The translations under genes were made by a program, and so were the position numbers. From Chlorobiota bacterium (lineage in GTDB: Bacteria; Bacteroidota; Bacteroidia; Bacteroidales; JAADGE01): 46,883 nt of DNA. Shown here in pieces: positions 24,787-34,259 of this stretch (within the stretch, counting starts at the first letter, position 1; every line of letters starts with the position of its first letter). The notes beneath the pieces are model-generated. The model saw only the letters and a program-made list of their open reading frames with translations. It was not told the DNA's origin and did no database searches. The stretch is from assembly GCA_013152535.1 (NCBI GenBank), contig JAADGE010000036.1:1-46883 (forward strand). Direction: 5' to 3'.

Positions 24787-25494
24787 ATGCAATGTATTAT
24801 TATAGATGACGATAAGGTTTCTCGATTGGTAATAGAAAAATATATTAACAAAACCGATTTTTTAGAATTAACCGAAACATTTGATAATGCTGTAGATGCC
24901 GCAAATTTTTTTAATAATAAAAATATAACGGATTTAATTTTTTTAGATATTGAAATGCCCGGAATGAGCGGTGTTGAGTTTCTGGAAATTTTAGATAATC
25001 TCCCGCAAATAATTGTTGTTTCAGCCAAAGAAAAATATGCTATGCAGGCTATTGAGTACGATGTTACGGATTATTTATTAAAACCGGTCAGTTATTCTCG
25101 ATTTCTGAAAGCAGTAACAAAATCTAAAACCAAATACGAAGAAGAAAATGAAACAGTAAGTTCCGAAGGAATTTTCATTAAAAGCAGTTCATCTTCATTT
25201 GTCAGATTGTTTTATGATGATGTTTTATATATCGAAGCAATGGAAAATTATGTTCTTATTCAAACTGAGAAAAAGAAATATACAATACATTTTACTATGA
25301 AAGCGTTGTTTGATAAATTGCCTGCGGATAAATTTATTCGGGTACACCGTTCATTTATAATTAATAAAGATCGGATTGAACGCATTGAAAATAATATGAT
25401 TTTTATACAATCACTTGATAAAAATAAAAGTATTCCTTTATCAAAATCTTATAAAGAAAATTTTATGAAGAAATTAAATATTGTTAATAAATAA
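24787..25494 (+). CDS. LytTR-family response regulator
   Basis: The 235-residue product has an N-terminal receiver domain (CIIIDDDKVSR; phospho-acceptor Asp in IFLDIEMPGMSG; switch Ser in VVSAKEKYA; conserved Lys in LLKPVSY) and a C-terminal LytTR DNA-binding domain (about 130-232: YIEAMENYVLIQTEKKKY, LPADKFIRVHRSFIINKDRI). All phosphorylation residues are intact. It follows the transporter/HEAT gene by 19 bp in the same operon. LytTR regulators usually pair with a LytS/YehU-type histidine kinase, but none is encoded nearby, so the phosphate source must be elsewhere or the operon signals differently. Confidence 0.93.
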   Translation: MQCIIIDDDKVSRLVIEKYINKTDFLELTETFDNAVDAANFFNNKNITDLIFLDIEMPGMSGVEFLEILDNLPQIIVVSAKEKYAMQAIEYDVTDYLLKPVSYSRFLKAVTKSKTKYEEENETVSSEGIFIKSSSSSFVRLFYDDVLYIEAMENYVLIQTEKKKYTIHFTMKALFDKLPADKFIRVHRSFIINKDRIERIENNMIFIQSLDKNKSIPLSKSYKENFMKKLNIVNK

Positions 25495-25507
25495 AAATAT
25501 ATAAAAA

Positions 25508-26968
25508 ATGAATGAAGAATTATTAAAATTAGAACCGAAGGAAGTTTGGAAAAATTTTGTTGAACTGACAAAAATTCCGAGACCTTCAAAAAAAGAAGCT
25601 CAAATTATTAAATTTATGGAAAATTGGGCTGAAGAAAGAGGTTTGGAACATCTTACAGACAAAATAGGAAATGTTATTGTTAAAAAACCTGCAACTAAAG
25701 GTTACGAAAATCGTAAAGGAATTATTTTACAAGGACATCTTGATATGGTTCCTCAAAAAAATAATGATACTGACCACGACTTTGAAAAAGATCCTATTAC
25801 GGCATATGTTGACGGAGATTGGGTAACGGCTAAAGGAACAACACTCGGTGCCGATAACGGAATGGGAGTAGCTGCTTCAATGGCTGTTTTAGAATCAAAA
25901 ACACTGGAACACGGACCGATTGAAGTTTTAATGACTATTGACGAAGAAACCGGAATGACAGGTGCTTTTAATTTAAAACCCGGTTTATTAAACGGTGATA
26001 TTTTAATGAATCTGGATTCCGAAGATGAAGGAGAACTTTATATCGGATGTGCCGGCGGTATTGATGCAACGGCATATATGAAATATAAAGACGAAAAAGT
26101 TCCGAAAGGCTCTAAGGCTTTTGAAATAACTGTTACCGGATTAAAAGGCGGACATTCGGGTGTTGATATTCCTTTGCAAAGAGGAAATGCAAATAAAATT
26201 ATGTTCCGATTTTTACACAATTTATCTCAAGGACATAAAATCCGATTAGCAAGTATTTTCGGAGGCGATATGCGTAATGCGATTCCTCGTGAAGCTGTTG
26301 CTGTGATTACGGTTGCAGAAAAAGATGCCGAAAGTATGAAGAAATATGCCGAAAAATTCACAAAAACAGTAAAAGCTGAATTACGGTCGGTAGATTCCGG
26401 TGTACAGATTGTTGTTAAAGATACAACGATGCCGAAGAAAGTTATTGAAAATAAAGTCGCAAAAAAATTATATAAAGTTATCAGAGCAACTCCGCACGGT
26501 GCACAACGATTTCTTGATGAAATGCCCGGAACACCTGAAACATCAACAAATTTAGGTATTGTAAAATCAGAAAACGGAAAAATAATGGCTGCCAATTTGA
26601 TAAGAAGTTCGGTTGATTCATCAAAAGATTCTTTGGCAAAAGACATTTCGGTATTATTCAAACTTGCCGGTGCAAAAGTAAAATTATCCGGCGAATATCC
26701 CGGTTGGAAACCTGATTTTGATTCTCCTATTTTAGCAGCAATGAAAGCTTCTTATAATAATAAATACGGAAAAGTGCCTGAAGTAAAAATTATTCATGCA
26801 GGTTTGGAATGCGGTGTACTCGGTGCAACTTATCCGAATTGGGATATGATTTCATTCGGACCGACTATTCGTTTTCCTCATTCTCCCGATGAAAAAGTTA
26901 ATATTGAAACAGTTGCAAAATTTTGGGATTTCTTAAAAGAAACACTAAAAAATGTGCCGAAAAAATAA
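25508..26968 (+). CDS. pepD: Aminoacyl-histidine dipeptidase (M20 family, PepD)
   Basis: The 486-residue protein matches Xaa-His dipeptidase PepD in length and motifs: GHLDMVPQKN (metal His and Asp), TTLGADNGMGVA (bridging Asp), TIDEETGMTGA (catalytic and metal Glu), NLDSEDEGELYIGCAGG, and a C-terminal SFGPTIRFPHSPDE with the final metal His. It is a cytoplasmic di-zinc enzyme that hydrolyses dipeptides such as carnosine-type Xaa-His. It starts only 13 bp after the response regulator gene, so it may be read from the same transcript, though it looks like housekeeping peptide catabolism. It complements the S46 dipeptidyl peptidase encoded earlier. Confidence 0.95.
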   Translation: MNEELLKLEPKEVWKNFVELTKIPRPSKKEAQIIKFMENWAEERGLEHLTDKIGNVIVKKPATKGYENRKGIILQGHLDMVPQKNNDTDHDFEKDPITAYVDGDWVTAKGTTLGADNGMGVAASMAVLESKTLEHGPIEVLMTIDEETGMTGAFNLKPGLLNGDILMNLDSEDEGELYIGCAGGIDATAYMKYKDEKVPKGSKAFEITVTGLKGGHSGVDIPLQRGNANKIMFRFLHNLSQGHKIRLASIFGGDMRNAIPREAVAVITVAEKDAESMKKYAEKFTKTVKAELRSVDSGVQIVVKDTTMPKKVIENKVAKKLYKVIRATPHGAQRFLDEMPGTPETSTNLGIVKSENGKIMAANLIRSSVDSSKDSLAKDISVLFKLAGAKVKLSGEYPGWKPDFDSPILAAMKASYNNKYGKVPEVKIIHAGLECGVLGATYPNWDMISFGPTIRFPHSPDEKVNIETVAKFWDFLKETLKNVPKK

Positions 26969-26984
26969 TAACTGAATTAGTTAT

Positions 26985-27010
26985 ATGCCCCGTTTTTTCG
27001 GGGCATCTTT
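26985..27010 (+). terminator. Intrinsic terminator after pepD
   Basis: ATGCCCCG / CGGGGCAT around a TTTTT loop, followed by CTTT, 16 bp after the stop codon. The T-run is weak but the stem is perfect. Confidence 0.8.
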
Positions 27011-27028
27011 CACTGTAACAATATTTTT

Positions 27029-27511
27029 ATGAAGAAAAGAGAAATCACGACCGTAACTTATGAATATTCGGTTGAGGAATTGAGCAAAGAAGAACAAATT
27101 CTTATTAATACATCAAAAGATGTTGTAAGTCATGCGTATGCACCGTATTCAAAATTTAAGGTAGGAGCTGCGGTTTTATTAGAAAACGGAGAAATAATTA
27201 CAGGAACCAATCAGGAAAATGCTGCATATCCTTCGGGTCTTTGTGCCGAAAGAGTTGCTGTGTTTTATGCGAATTCAAAGTATCCCGATGTTCCGGTAAA
27301 AGCAATTGCCGTTACGGCTTTTACAAACAATAATTTTGTTAAAACACCTGTTCCGCCTTGCGGCTCTTGTCGTCAGGTTTTAGTTGAAACGGAAACACGT
27401 TTTAATACACCGATTAAAATTTATTTAGTCAGTGAAACGGGGATTACCGTAATCCATGATGCAAAAGAATTACTTCCGTTAAATTTTGATGAATCATCTT
27501 TAAGTAATTAA
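27029..27511 (+). CDS. cdd: Cytidine deaminase
   Basis: The 160-residue protein has the cytidine deaminase motifs: HAYAPYSKFKVGAAV, the proton-shuttle and zinc site SGLCAERVAV (Cys-Ala-Glu) and PPCGSCRQVL (two zinc cysteines). It deaminates cytidine and deoxycytidine to uridine in pyrimidine salvage. The single-domain, zinc-with-three-cysteines form is the tetrameric type. It sits between two terminators as a monocistronic gene. The 25-residue N-terminal segment (MKKREITTVTYEYSVEEL) is typical of the Bacteroidota versions. Confidence 0.96.
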   Translation: MKKREITTVTYEYSVEELSKEEQILINTSKDVVSHAYAPYSKFKVGAAVLLENGEIITGTNQENAAYPSGLCAERVAVFYANSKYPDVPVKAIAVTAFTNNNFVKTPVPPCGSCRQVLVETETRFNTPIKIYLVSETGITVIHDAKELLPLNFDESSLSN

Positions 27512-27528
27512 AAGCTCAAATATAAAAA

Positions 27529-27572
27529 AAACTTTGTCGAACTTGTTTTCTCGTTTCGACAAAGTTTTTTTA
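27529..27572. terminator. Bidirectional terminator between cdd and the phosphohexomutase
   Basis: A 12-bp perfect stem (AAACTTTGTCGA / TCGACAAAGTTT) with a 15-nt loop, flanked by A and T runs, lies between two convergent genes. Confidence 0.9.
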
Positions 27573-27590
27573 AAAACAAAGTTAAGTGTT

Positions 27591-29315
27591 TTATAAATTT
27601 AATGAATTTTTAATCCGTTGAATTTTTTCCGATAATTTTTTATCTGTTTCTTCAAATTTTTCTTTACAACACAAATTTTCGTTTACACTGATATAAAATT
27701 TTATCTTCGGTTCTGTTCCGGATGGTCGTACCGTTATTTTTGAGCCCTCTTCGGTAAAAAACTGAATAACGTCAGAAACCGGAAAATTTAACGGCTCAAC
27801 AGATTCTGATACAAAACTCTTAGTTTGTTGTAATAAATAATCCTTAATTTCAATAACTTTTGAACCGGCAATTTTTTCAGGCGGATTATCTCTGAATTTT
27901 TTCATCATAGTGCCAATTTCCTCTGCTCCGCTTTTACCTTTTTTTACAATATTTATTAAACTTTCTTTATAAAAACCGAATTCTGTATAAATATCAATTA
28001 ATAATTCATACATCGATTTTCCTTGTTCTTTTGCCCATACCGCAGTTTCTGCAATCAGAGCAGATGACATAACGGCATCTTTATCTCTTACAAATTCTCC
28101 CGCAAGATAACCGTAACTTTCTTCTCCGCCGCCGATAAAAAGCTCTTTTCCTTCTTTCTCTCTGATTACTTCGGCAATGTATTTAAATCCGGTTAAGGTA
28201 TTATATAAGTTAATTCCGAAAGAAGAAGCAATTGCTCCGAGAAGTTCAGTTGTTACAATTGTTTTTACAATATATTCATTTCCTTTCAGTATTTTTTTGT
28301 CAACACGTTTTTTTATTAAATAATAAATTAACAAACTTGCTGTTTGGTTTCCGTTTAAAAGGATAAGTTCATTATTAAGATTTCTCACGGCTATTCCTAC
28401 TCGGTCGCCGTCCGGGTCGGTTGCTAATACTAAATCAGCATTAACATCTTCAGCTTTTTCAATTGCGAGTTTAAGTGCTTCGGCATTTTCCGGATTAGGG
28501 GAAATAACGGTCGGAAAGTTCCCGTCAGTAATATCTTGTTCAGGTACATTATATATATTAGTAAATCCGTAAACTCTTAAAGTTTCGGGAACCAACTTTA
28601 CTCCGGTACCGTGAATAGGCGTGTAAACAATTTTAAAATCGGAATGTTTTTTTATTATTTCCGGAGATAATGATAATTCTGTTAATTTATTAATGTATTT
28701 TTTGTCAAAGTCTTCACCGAGTATAGTGATGTTTTTTTGTATTCCTTTAAAATTAATTTGGCTTATATCCGAAACAGCATTCACTTCATTAATAATATTT
28801 TTATCGTGCGGCGGCGTAACCTGAGCACCGTCATTCCAATATACTTTGTAACCGTTGTATTCTTTCGGATTATGAGAAGCCGTTATGATAATTCCGGCTT
28901 GGCATTTGAATTCTCTTACGGCAAAAGATAATTCCGGTGTAGGTCTTAAACTTTCAAAAAAATATACTCGTAATCCGTTTGCCGTGAATATATCTGCACT
29001 TATTTGAGCAAAATAACTACTGTTATTTCTGCAGTCGTAAGCAACAGCTATATTAATTTCTTTATCTGAACACACCTTACTAATGTAATTACACAAACCT
29101 TGTGTTGCAGTTCCTATTGTATATTTGTTTATTCTGTTTGTCCCGACTCCCATAATTCCTCTTAATCCGCCGGTACCGAATTCAAGATTTTTATAAAAAC
29201 TGTCAATTAATTCCTTTTCGTTATTATTAATAAGTTGTTTAACAGCTTCTCTTGTTTGTTTGTCATAATCACTGTTCAACCATTTTTCGGCTTTTTGTAA
29301 TATCTCTTTATTCAT
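27591..29315 (-). CDS. Phosphoglucomutase/phosphomannomutase family enzyme
   Basis: The 574-residue protein has the four alpha-D-phosphohexomutase signatures: catalytic phosphoserine loop ITASHNPKEYNGYKVYW, metal loop ATDPDGDRVGIA, sugar-binding GGGEESYGYLAGEFV and phosphate-binding VRPSGTEPKIKFY. The length and the QVTPPHD stretch after the first loop fit the PgcA-type enzymes of Firmicutes and Bacteroidota, which interconvert glucose-1- and glucose-6-phosphate (or the mannose or deoxyribose equivalents). Substrate choice cannot be set from sequence alone. It is monocistronic, with a TAACTTTG promoter motif 25 bp upstream. Confidence 0.95.
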   Translation of the reverse strand: MNKEILQKAEKWLNSDYDKQTREAVKQLINNNEKELIDSFYKNLEFGTGGLRGIMGVGTNRINKYTIGTATQGLCNYISKVCSDKEINIAVAYDCRNNSSYFAQISADIFTANGLRVYFFESLRPTPELSFAVREFKCQAGIIITASHNPKEYNGYKVYWNDGAQVTPPHDKNIINEVNAVSDISQINFKGIQKNITILGEDFDKKYINKLTELSLSPEIIKKHSDFKIVYTPIHGTGVKLVPETLRVYGFTNIYNVPEQDITDGNFPTVISPNPENAEALKLAIEKAEDVNADLVLATDPDGDRVGIAVRNLNNELILLNGNQTASLLIYYLIKKRVDKKILKGNEYIVKTIVTTELLGAIASSFGINLYNTLTGFKYIAEVIREKEGKELFIGGGEESYGYLAGEFVRDKDAVMSSALIAETAVWAKEQGKSMYELLIDIYTEFGFYKESLINIVKKGKSGAEEIGTMMKKFRDNPPEKIAGSKVIEIKDYLLQQTKSFVSESVEPLNFPVSDVIQFFTEEGSKITVRPSGTEPKIKFYISVNENLCCKEKFEETDKKLSEKIQRIKNSLNL

Positions 29316-29339
29316 TATTTCAGCATTTATTCATTTGCA

Positions 29340-29347
29340 CAAAGTTA
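29340..29347 (-). promoter_or_regulatory. -7 element for the phosphohexomutase gene
   Basis: Minus-strand TAACTTTG matches TAnnTTTG exactly, 25 bp upstream of the ATG. No clear TTTG at -33 was seen. Confidence 0.5.
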
Positions 29348-29534
29348 GGTTTTTTATTTTATACTTTTTAATTGAATCGAAAATAATGAATAAATCAGTT
29401 TTATTCTGTTATAATACAAGGTGTATCTTCCCTTGTTAAAAAATGTTAATATATTTAGAATTGCATAATGGGCAGTAAATTAGGTGGTTATATTATTTAG
29501 TATAAAAAATATTAAAAATAATACTGTTTCTTGC

Positions 29535-29565
29535 TTTGATAAGAATTATTTTATTATTAAGTTTG
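29535..29565 (+). promoter_or_regulatory. Consensus promoter for the SusC/SusD operon
   Basis: TTTG (29535-29538), exactly 19 nt, then TAAGTTTG (29558-29565) fit the Bacteroidota -33/-7 consensus, 45 bp before the susC-like start codon. The rest of the 294-bp gap to the phosphohexomutase gene shows nothing else distinctive. Confidence 0.8.
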
Positions 29566-29609
29566 TCTGATAAAATGAATTTTAATTGTTAACTAAAAAT
29601 TGTTTGTTT

Positions 29610-32600
29610 ATGAAAAAACTAATGCTATTATTTGCAATTTTCTCAATATTGGGATTGCAAGTTTACGCTCAAAACACGGTAACGGGTAAAGTTCTTGATG
29701 ATTCAGGTGAATCGTTACCCGGTGTCACTGTGCTTGTGAAAGGAACAACAATAACTACTATGACCTTAGGGGACGGTACTTATTCGATTGACGTTCCGGA
29801 CGGTTCTAACACTTTAGTGTTTTCTTACATTGGTATGGAGACACAAGAAGCTGTTATTACCGGAAATGTTATTGATGTTACATTAAAACCTACAAGCCAA
29901 GCTATTGATGAAGTAGTTGTAACTGCTTATGGTATTGTAAGAGAAAAACGGGAAACAACCTATCAAACCAGTAAAGTTTCAAATGATGAACTTAATATCA
30001 GTGCTCCTACCAGGGCTGCTGCGGGTTTAGTAGGTAAAGTTGCCGGATTACAGATTAACATTCAGGATAACGGTGTTAACCCTAACAGTCAAATATTATT
30101 ACGAGGGTTGAGATCTATAAGTGGAGGAAATGAAGCTTTAATTGTTATTGACGGATCAATTGCAACACAGGGTGCATTTAATGATTTAAATCCAAATGAT
30201 GTTGCATCTATTACTGTTCTTAAAGGAGCTACTGCTGCAGCCTTATATGGTTCTGATGCAAGTAACGGTGCTCTAATTGTAACAACAAAAAAAGGTAACG
30301 GATCAGGTAAACTTACTGTTGGAATCTCTTCTAATGCAACACTGGAACAAGTTGCATATATGCCTAAATTTCAAACTCAATACGGTACAGGTTGGGAAGG
30401 TGCTTATGATCCTATTGAAAATACAAATTGGGGTCCGAGATTTGACGGTACTGTGAGACAAATAGGCCCTACATTTCCTGCAGATTGGCCGGTGCCGATT
30501 CAAATGGTACCCTATGCTCCTTATAAAGATAATTTAAAAGATTTCTTTCAAACAGGTAATACATTCAGTAATACTGTTTATCTTACCGGAGGAAGTAAAA
30601 CAAGTAAATTTTATATGTCTTTTGGCGATCAAAGATCTAAAGGTATTGTAATTGACGATGCTTACCGAAGAAATACGGTAAGAGTAAATGCATCAAAAAC
30701 ACTTGGTAAAGTTGAATTGTCAACTAATATAAGTTTTTTGAATGATCATACTGATGTTGTAGGAAGTACCATCGGAACTCAAGACAGACCACTTTACTGG
30801 TATGTATTAAATACTTCTGCAAATGTTCCGTTACCTACATATTGGGATTGGCAAAATCCGCTTAGTTACGGATATAAAAATAATTATAATAACGGATATT
30901 ATCAAAATCCGTATATGGCAATAGGAACTAACAGAAATATTGATAATTCTAACAGACTTATCGGTAATTTTGCTCTTACTTATGATATTGTAGATTGGAT
31001 TAAATTTACCGCCAGATTAGGTATCAATAATACTTGGGGAAACGGAAAAAATTGGAGAGCTCGTGTTGAATACGATCCGATTACAGAACCATATCATGAT
31101 AATTCGTCTTCTTTTGTTGAAGATAGTGAATTCCAGTCTGAAATTTATAATGCGGATGCATTATTTGCAATTAACAGATCTTTCAGTGATGCATTTACTA
31201 TGAAATTAAACCTTGGTGCTACTGTAAAATCTCAATATTACAGAGGAAGTTTAATAAGAGCTGATAATTTAAGTATTGCAGGTTTTTATGATATCTCAAA
31301 TTATACAGGGCAATTAGATGCAAGTGTTAGAGAAACTCAACAACGTGAAGGCGGTGTTTTCGGTGATATGACTTTAGGTTATAATAATTATTTGTTTTTG
31401 AACTTATCAGGTCGTCAGGATTGGACATCTACATTGTCCGCCGGTAATAACAGTTATTTTTATCCTGCTGTCGGAGTTTCATTTGTTCCTACAGATGCTA
31501 TTCCTGCTCTTAATAATAACAATATTTTATCTGATGCAAAAATTACGGTTAGTAATTCAACAGTTTATACTGCTTTTAATCCGTATGCAATTAATGAAAG
31601 ATATTATCAATCATCCGGCTTTCCTTTCGGAGATGTAAATGGCTTTTATCTATCATCAACTGCTGTTGATGCCGGTATTTCTAAAGAAAAGTTAAATACT
31701 ACTGAATTTGGTTTGAATTTGTCATTTTTGAAAGGTCGTATTACGTTTGACGGTTCATATTATATGACTAAAACAACTGATTTGATTACTTATACTTCTC
31801 CTTCTGTTGCTTCAGGTGCAAGTAATTTTTTAACTAATATCGGAGAATTAGACGGCAGAGGATTAGAATTAGCATTAAACGGAACAGTGATTAATAAAGG
31901 CGGTTTCAAATGGAATATATTTGCAAATTTGACCAACTATGAAACTACTGTTACAAGAATTAAAAAAGATTTAACTGAAATTGAACTGTACGGAACAGGA
32001 CAATATGGTGTTTATGCTGTTGTCGGACAAGTTTTCCCGCAAATCAAAGCTAATGTTTATGAACGAGATCCACAAGGACGAATTGTTGTTGATCCTGTAA
32101 GCGGACATCCTTTAGAGGCTGATTCATTAGCTAATTTAGGTCGAACTACACCTAAATATATTGTCGCAATGGGAACAAACGTTAGTTATAAAGGTTTTAC
32201 TTTAGCTGCTGTTGCTGATTACAGAACAGGTCATGTTTATTATGAAGAAGGTTCTGATGTTATGGAATTTACCGGCAGATCTATGGAAAGTGTTTCTGCT
32301 AACAGACAAGATTTTATTATTCCTAACTCTGTTATTGAAACAAGTCCCGGTGTATATGCAGAAAATACAAATGTTGCAGTACAAGGAGGAAGACAAAGTT
32401 ATTGGACTGATGTTTATAACAATGTAAAATCTAATTATATAAAAGATGCTACTGCATTAAAAATAAGAGAACTTTCTTTGAGTTATACTTTACCAAAAAA
32501 AATAATTGATAAATTACCGCTTCAAAAAGTAACGGTTGGGTTTATAGCCAGAAATTTGAAAACTTGGTTACCTGAAGAAAACAGATTCTCTGATCCGGAA

Positions 32601-32720
32601 TTTCAAAATCATACAAGCAGAGGAGGAATATCTGTTCCCGGTAATGCTATTGGTTTAGGAGGATATATGCAATCTCCTCCGACAAGATCATTCGGATTTA
32701 ATCTTAATGTTGAATTTTAA
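29610..32720 (+). CDS. SusC/RagA-family TonB-linked outer membrane transporter
   Basis: From the ATG at 29610 (MKKLMLLFAIFSILGLQVYAQ; an in-frame TTG lies 24 bp upstream) the protein has 1036 residues. A signal peptide is followed by a carboxypeptidase-regulatory-like domain (VTGKVLDDSGESLPGVTVLV), the TonB-box region (IDEVVVTAYG), a plug (GLQINIQDNGVNPNSQILLR, LIVIDG) and a long beta-barrel ending in an aromatic residue (FNLNVEF). SusC proteins import oligosaccharides or peptides through the outer membrane using TonB energy. It leads an operon with SusD and two lipoproteins. The barrel lacks any visible substrate clue, and there is no sigma/anti-sigma pair nearby. Confidence 0.96.
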   Translation: MKKLMLLFAIFSILGLQVYAQNTVTGKVLDDSGESLPGVTVLVKGTTITTMTLGDGTYSIDVPDGSNTLVFSYIGMETQEAVITGNVIDVTLKPTSQAIDEVVVTAYGIVREKRETTYQTSKVSNDELNISAPTRAAAGLVGKVAGLQINIQDNGVNPNSQILLRGLRSISGGNEALIVIDGSIATQGAFNDLNPNDVASITVLKGATAAALYGSDASNGALIVTTKKGNGSGKLTVGISSNATLEQVAYMPKFQTQYGTGWEGAYDPIENTNWGPRFDGTVRQIGPTFPADWPVPIQMVPYAPYKDNLKDFFQTGNTFSNTVYLTGGSKTSKFYMSFGDQRSKGIVIDDAYRRNTVRVNASKTLGKVELSTNISFLNDHTDVVGSTIGTQDRPLYWYVLNTSANVPLPTYWDWQNPLSYGYKNNYNNGYYQNPYMAIGTNRNIDNSNRLIGNFALTYDIVDWIKFTARLGINNTWGNGKNWRARVEYDPITEPYHDNSSSFVEDSEFQSEIYNADALFAINRSFSDAFTMKLNLGATVKSQYYRGSLIRADNLSIAGFYDISNYTGQLDASVRETQQREGGVFGDMTLGYNNYLFLNLSGRQDWTSTLSAGNNSYFYPAVGVSFVPTDAIPALNNNNILSDAKITVSNSTVYTAFNPYAINERYYQSSGFPFGDVNGFYLSSTAVDAGISKEKLNTTEFGLNLSFLKGRITFDGSYYMTKTTDLITYTSPSVASGASNFLTNIGELDGRGLELALNGTVINKGGFKWNIFANLTNYETTVTRIKKDLTEIELYGTGQYGVYAVVGQVFPQIKANVYERDPQGRIVVDPVSGHPLEADSLANLGRTTPKYIVAMGTNVSYKGFTLAAVADYRTGHVYYEEGSDVMEFTGRSMESVSANRQDFIIPNSVIETSPGVYAENTNVAVQGGRQSYWTDVYNNVKSNYIKDATALKIRELSLSYTLPKKIIDKLPLQKVTVGFIARNLKTWLPEENRFSDPEFQNHTSRGGISVPGNAIGLGGYMQSPPTRSFGFNLNVEF

Positions 32721-32734
32721 AAAAAACATAAATT

Positions 32735-34240
32735 ATGAAGAATATAATAAAAAATACAACAATCTTATTATTTGTTGCAGGATTGTTAGTATTTTCATCT
32801 TGTGAAAAATTCCTTGATGTTAATACTGATCCAAACAATCCGACAGTAGTAACACCAGATTTGGTGCTTTCTGTTGCTCAAAAATATACGGCAAATCTAA
32901 TTGATGATTCCGACGGCGGGGGCAGGAGATTGAATACACTCGGAAATTTAATGATGTACAATTGGAGCCAAAGTGACGGATTTGCTTGGTATCCCGATGA
33001 ATTTAAATATCTTGTAACAGCATCTTTTTATCAAAGTATATTCGAACAATCATATACGAATGCTTTGAAACAATATAATTTACTTGAAAATTTAGATGCA
33101 AAGTACGATTATTATAAAGCTATAGGTATGATTATGGAAGCATTTCACTATCAGTTATTAGTTGATTGCTATGGTGATATTCCGTATTCTGAAGCCTTAC
33201 AAAGAGGTGAGTTATCTACTCCCAAATATGATAAAGCTCAAACTGTGTATGAAGATTTGATGAAGAAACTTACGGATGCTGTTGCATTAATTAATAAAGC
33301 AGGAGAAGCAGATGATATTGTAACTCCGGCTGGTGATGACATTATGTTTGGCGGTGATATGTTAAAATGGAAACAATTTGCTAATACCGTAAAATTGAGA
33401 ATTTTAGTTCGTCAAATGAGTATGTCAGGAAGAAGTGCTTATATTCAAACTGAATTTGATAAAATTACTGCCGAGGGTGACGGTTATATGAGTGAAGATG
33501 TTTCAGTTAACCCGGGATATATTTCTGGAACCGAAGGAAAACAAAATCCTTTTTATAATCATTACGGTCTTGATGCCAGCGGTACTCAAACTATGACCGG
33601 TAATGCTACATGTGCAACTGATTATATAATTGATTTTTTAGAAAATCAAACACATGATCCCAGAATTGATTATATATATGAGAAACCTGCATCAGGACAT
33701 TTAGGAGTTCCTCAAGGTCTTCTTGATTATGATACACCTGTTCCGGATGCTTATGTTCCTGATAAAGTTTCAAATATAGGACCCGGTTTATTGAAAAGTG
33801 CTGAGCAAAATGCAGTAATTTATACATTGGCAGAATGTTATTTGAATCAGGCAGAAGCTGCTTTAGACGGTTATATAGCCGGAGATCCTAAAACATTATA
33901 TCAATCCGGTATTCAAGCATCTTTCGATTATCTTGGTGCCGGTGATGCATCTACTTATTATGGTCAATCAATTGCCAATGTAGGTTGGGATGCTTCTTCC
34001 GATAAGTTAGATGCTATTATCACTCAAAAATGGATTGCTGAGAACGGAATAACAGCTGAACAATCTTGGTTTGAATATAGCAGAACCGGATTTCCTGCTG
34101 GTTTACCTGTATCTTTGCTGGCATCAACGCCTGACAGACCTGTAAGGTTATATTATCCTGCAAGTGAATTAACGTCTAACGGTGATAATGTGCCGACACA
34201 ACCTAATGCATTTACAGCTAAAATATTTTGGGCAAAATAA
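32735..34240 (+). CDS. SusD/RagB-family surface lipoprotein
   Basis: The 501-residue protein has a lipoprotein signal peptide with Cys23 (LLVFSSCEKFLDV), then SusD-type helical TPR-like segments (YYKAIGMIMEAFHYQLLVDC, YGDIPYSEALQRGE, MLKWKQFANTVKLRILVRQM). The C-terminal half contains EQNAVIYTLAECYLNQAEA and SWFEYSRTGFP, typical of the SusD-like group that starts CEKFLDVNTDPNNP. It forms the lid of the SusC channel and captures substrate at the cell surface. It begins 14 bp after susC, so the two are co-transcribed. Members with this N-terminus are often linked to proteins or peptides as well as glycans, so substrate is open. Confidence 0.95.
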   Translation: MKNIIKNTTILLFVAGLLVFSSCEKFLDVNTDPNNPTVVTPDLVLSVAQKYTANLIDDSDGGGRRLNTLGNLMMYNWSQSDGFAWYPDEFKYLVTASFYQSIFEQSYTNALKQYNLLENLDAKYDYYKAIGMIMEAFHYQLLVDCYGDIPYSEALQRGELSTPKYDKAQTVYEDLMKKLTDAVALINKAGEADDIVTPAGDDIMFGGDMLKWKQFANTVKLRILVRQMSMSGRSAYIQTEFDKITAEGDGYMSEDVSVNPGYISGTEGKQNPFYNHYGLDASGTQTMTGNATCATDYIIDFLENQTHDPRIDYIYEKPASGHLGVPQGLLDYDTPVPDAYVPDKVSNIGPGLLKSAEQNAVIYTLAECYLNQAEAALDGYIAGDPKTLYQSGIQASFDYLGAGDASTYYGQSIANVGWDASSDKLDAIITQKWIAENGITAEQSWFEYSRTGFPAGLPVSLLASTPDRPVRLYYPASELTSNGDNVPTQPNAFTAKIFWAK

Positions 34241-34259
34241 TTTTAAAAATTTATAAGTT

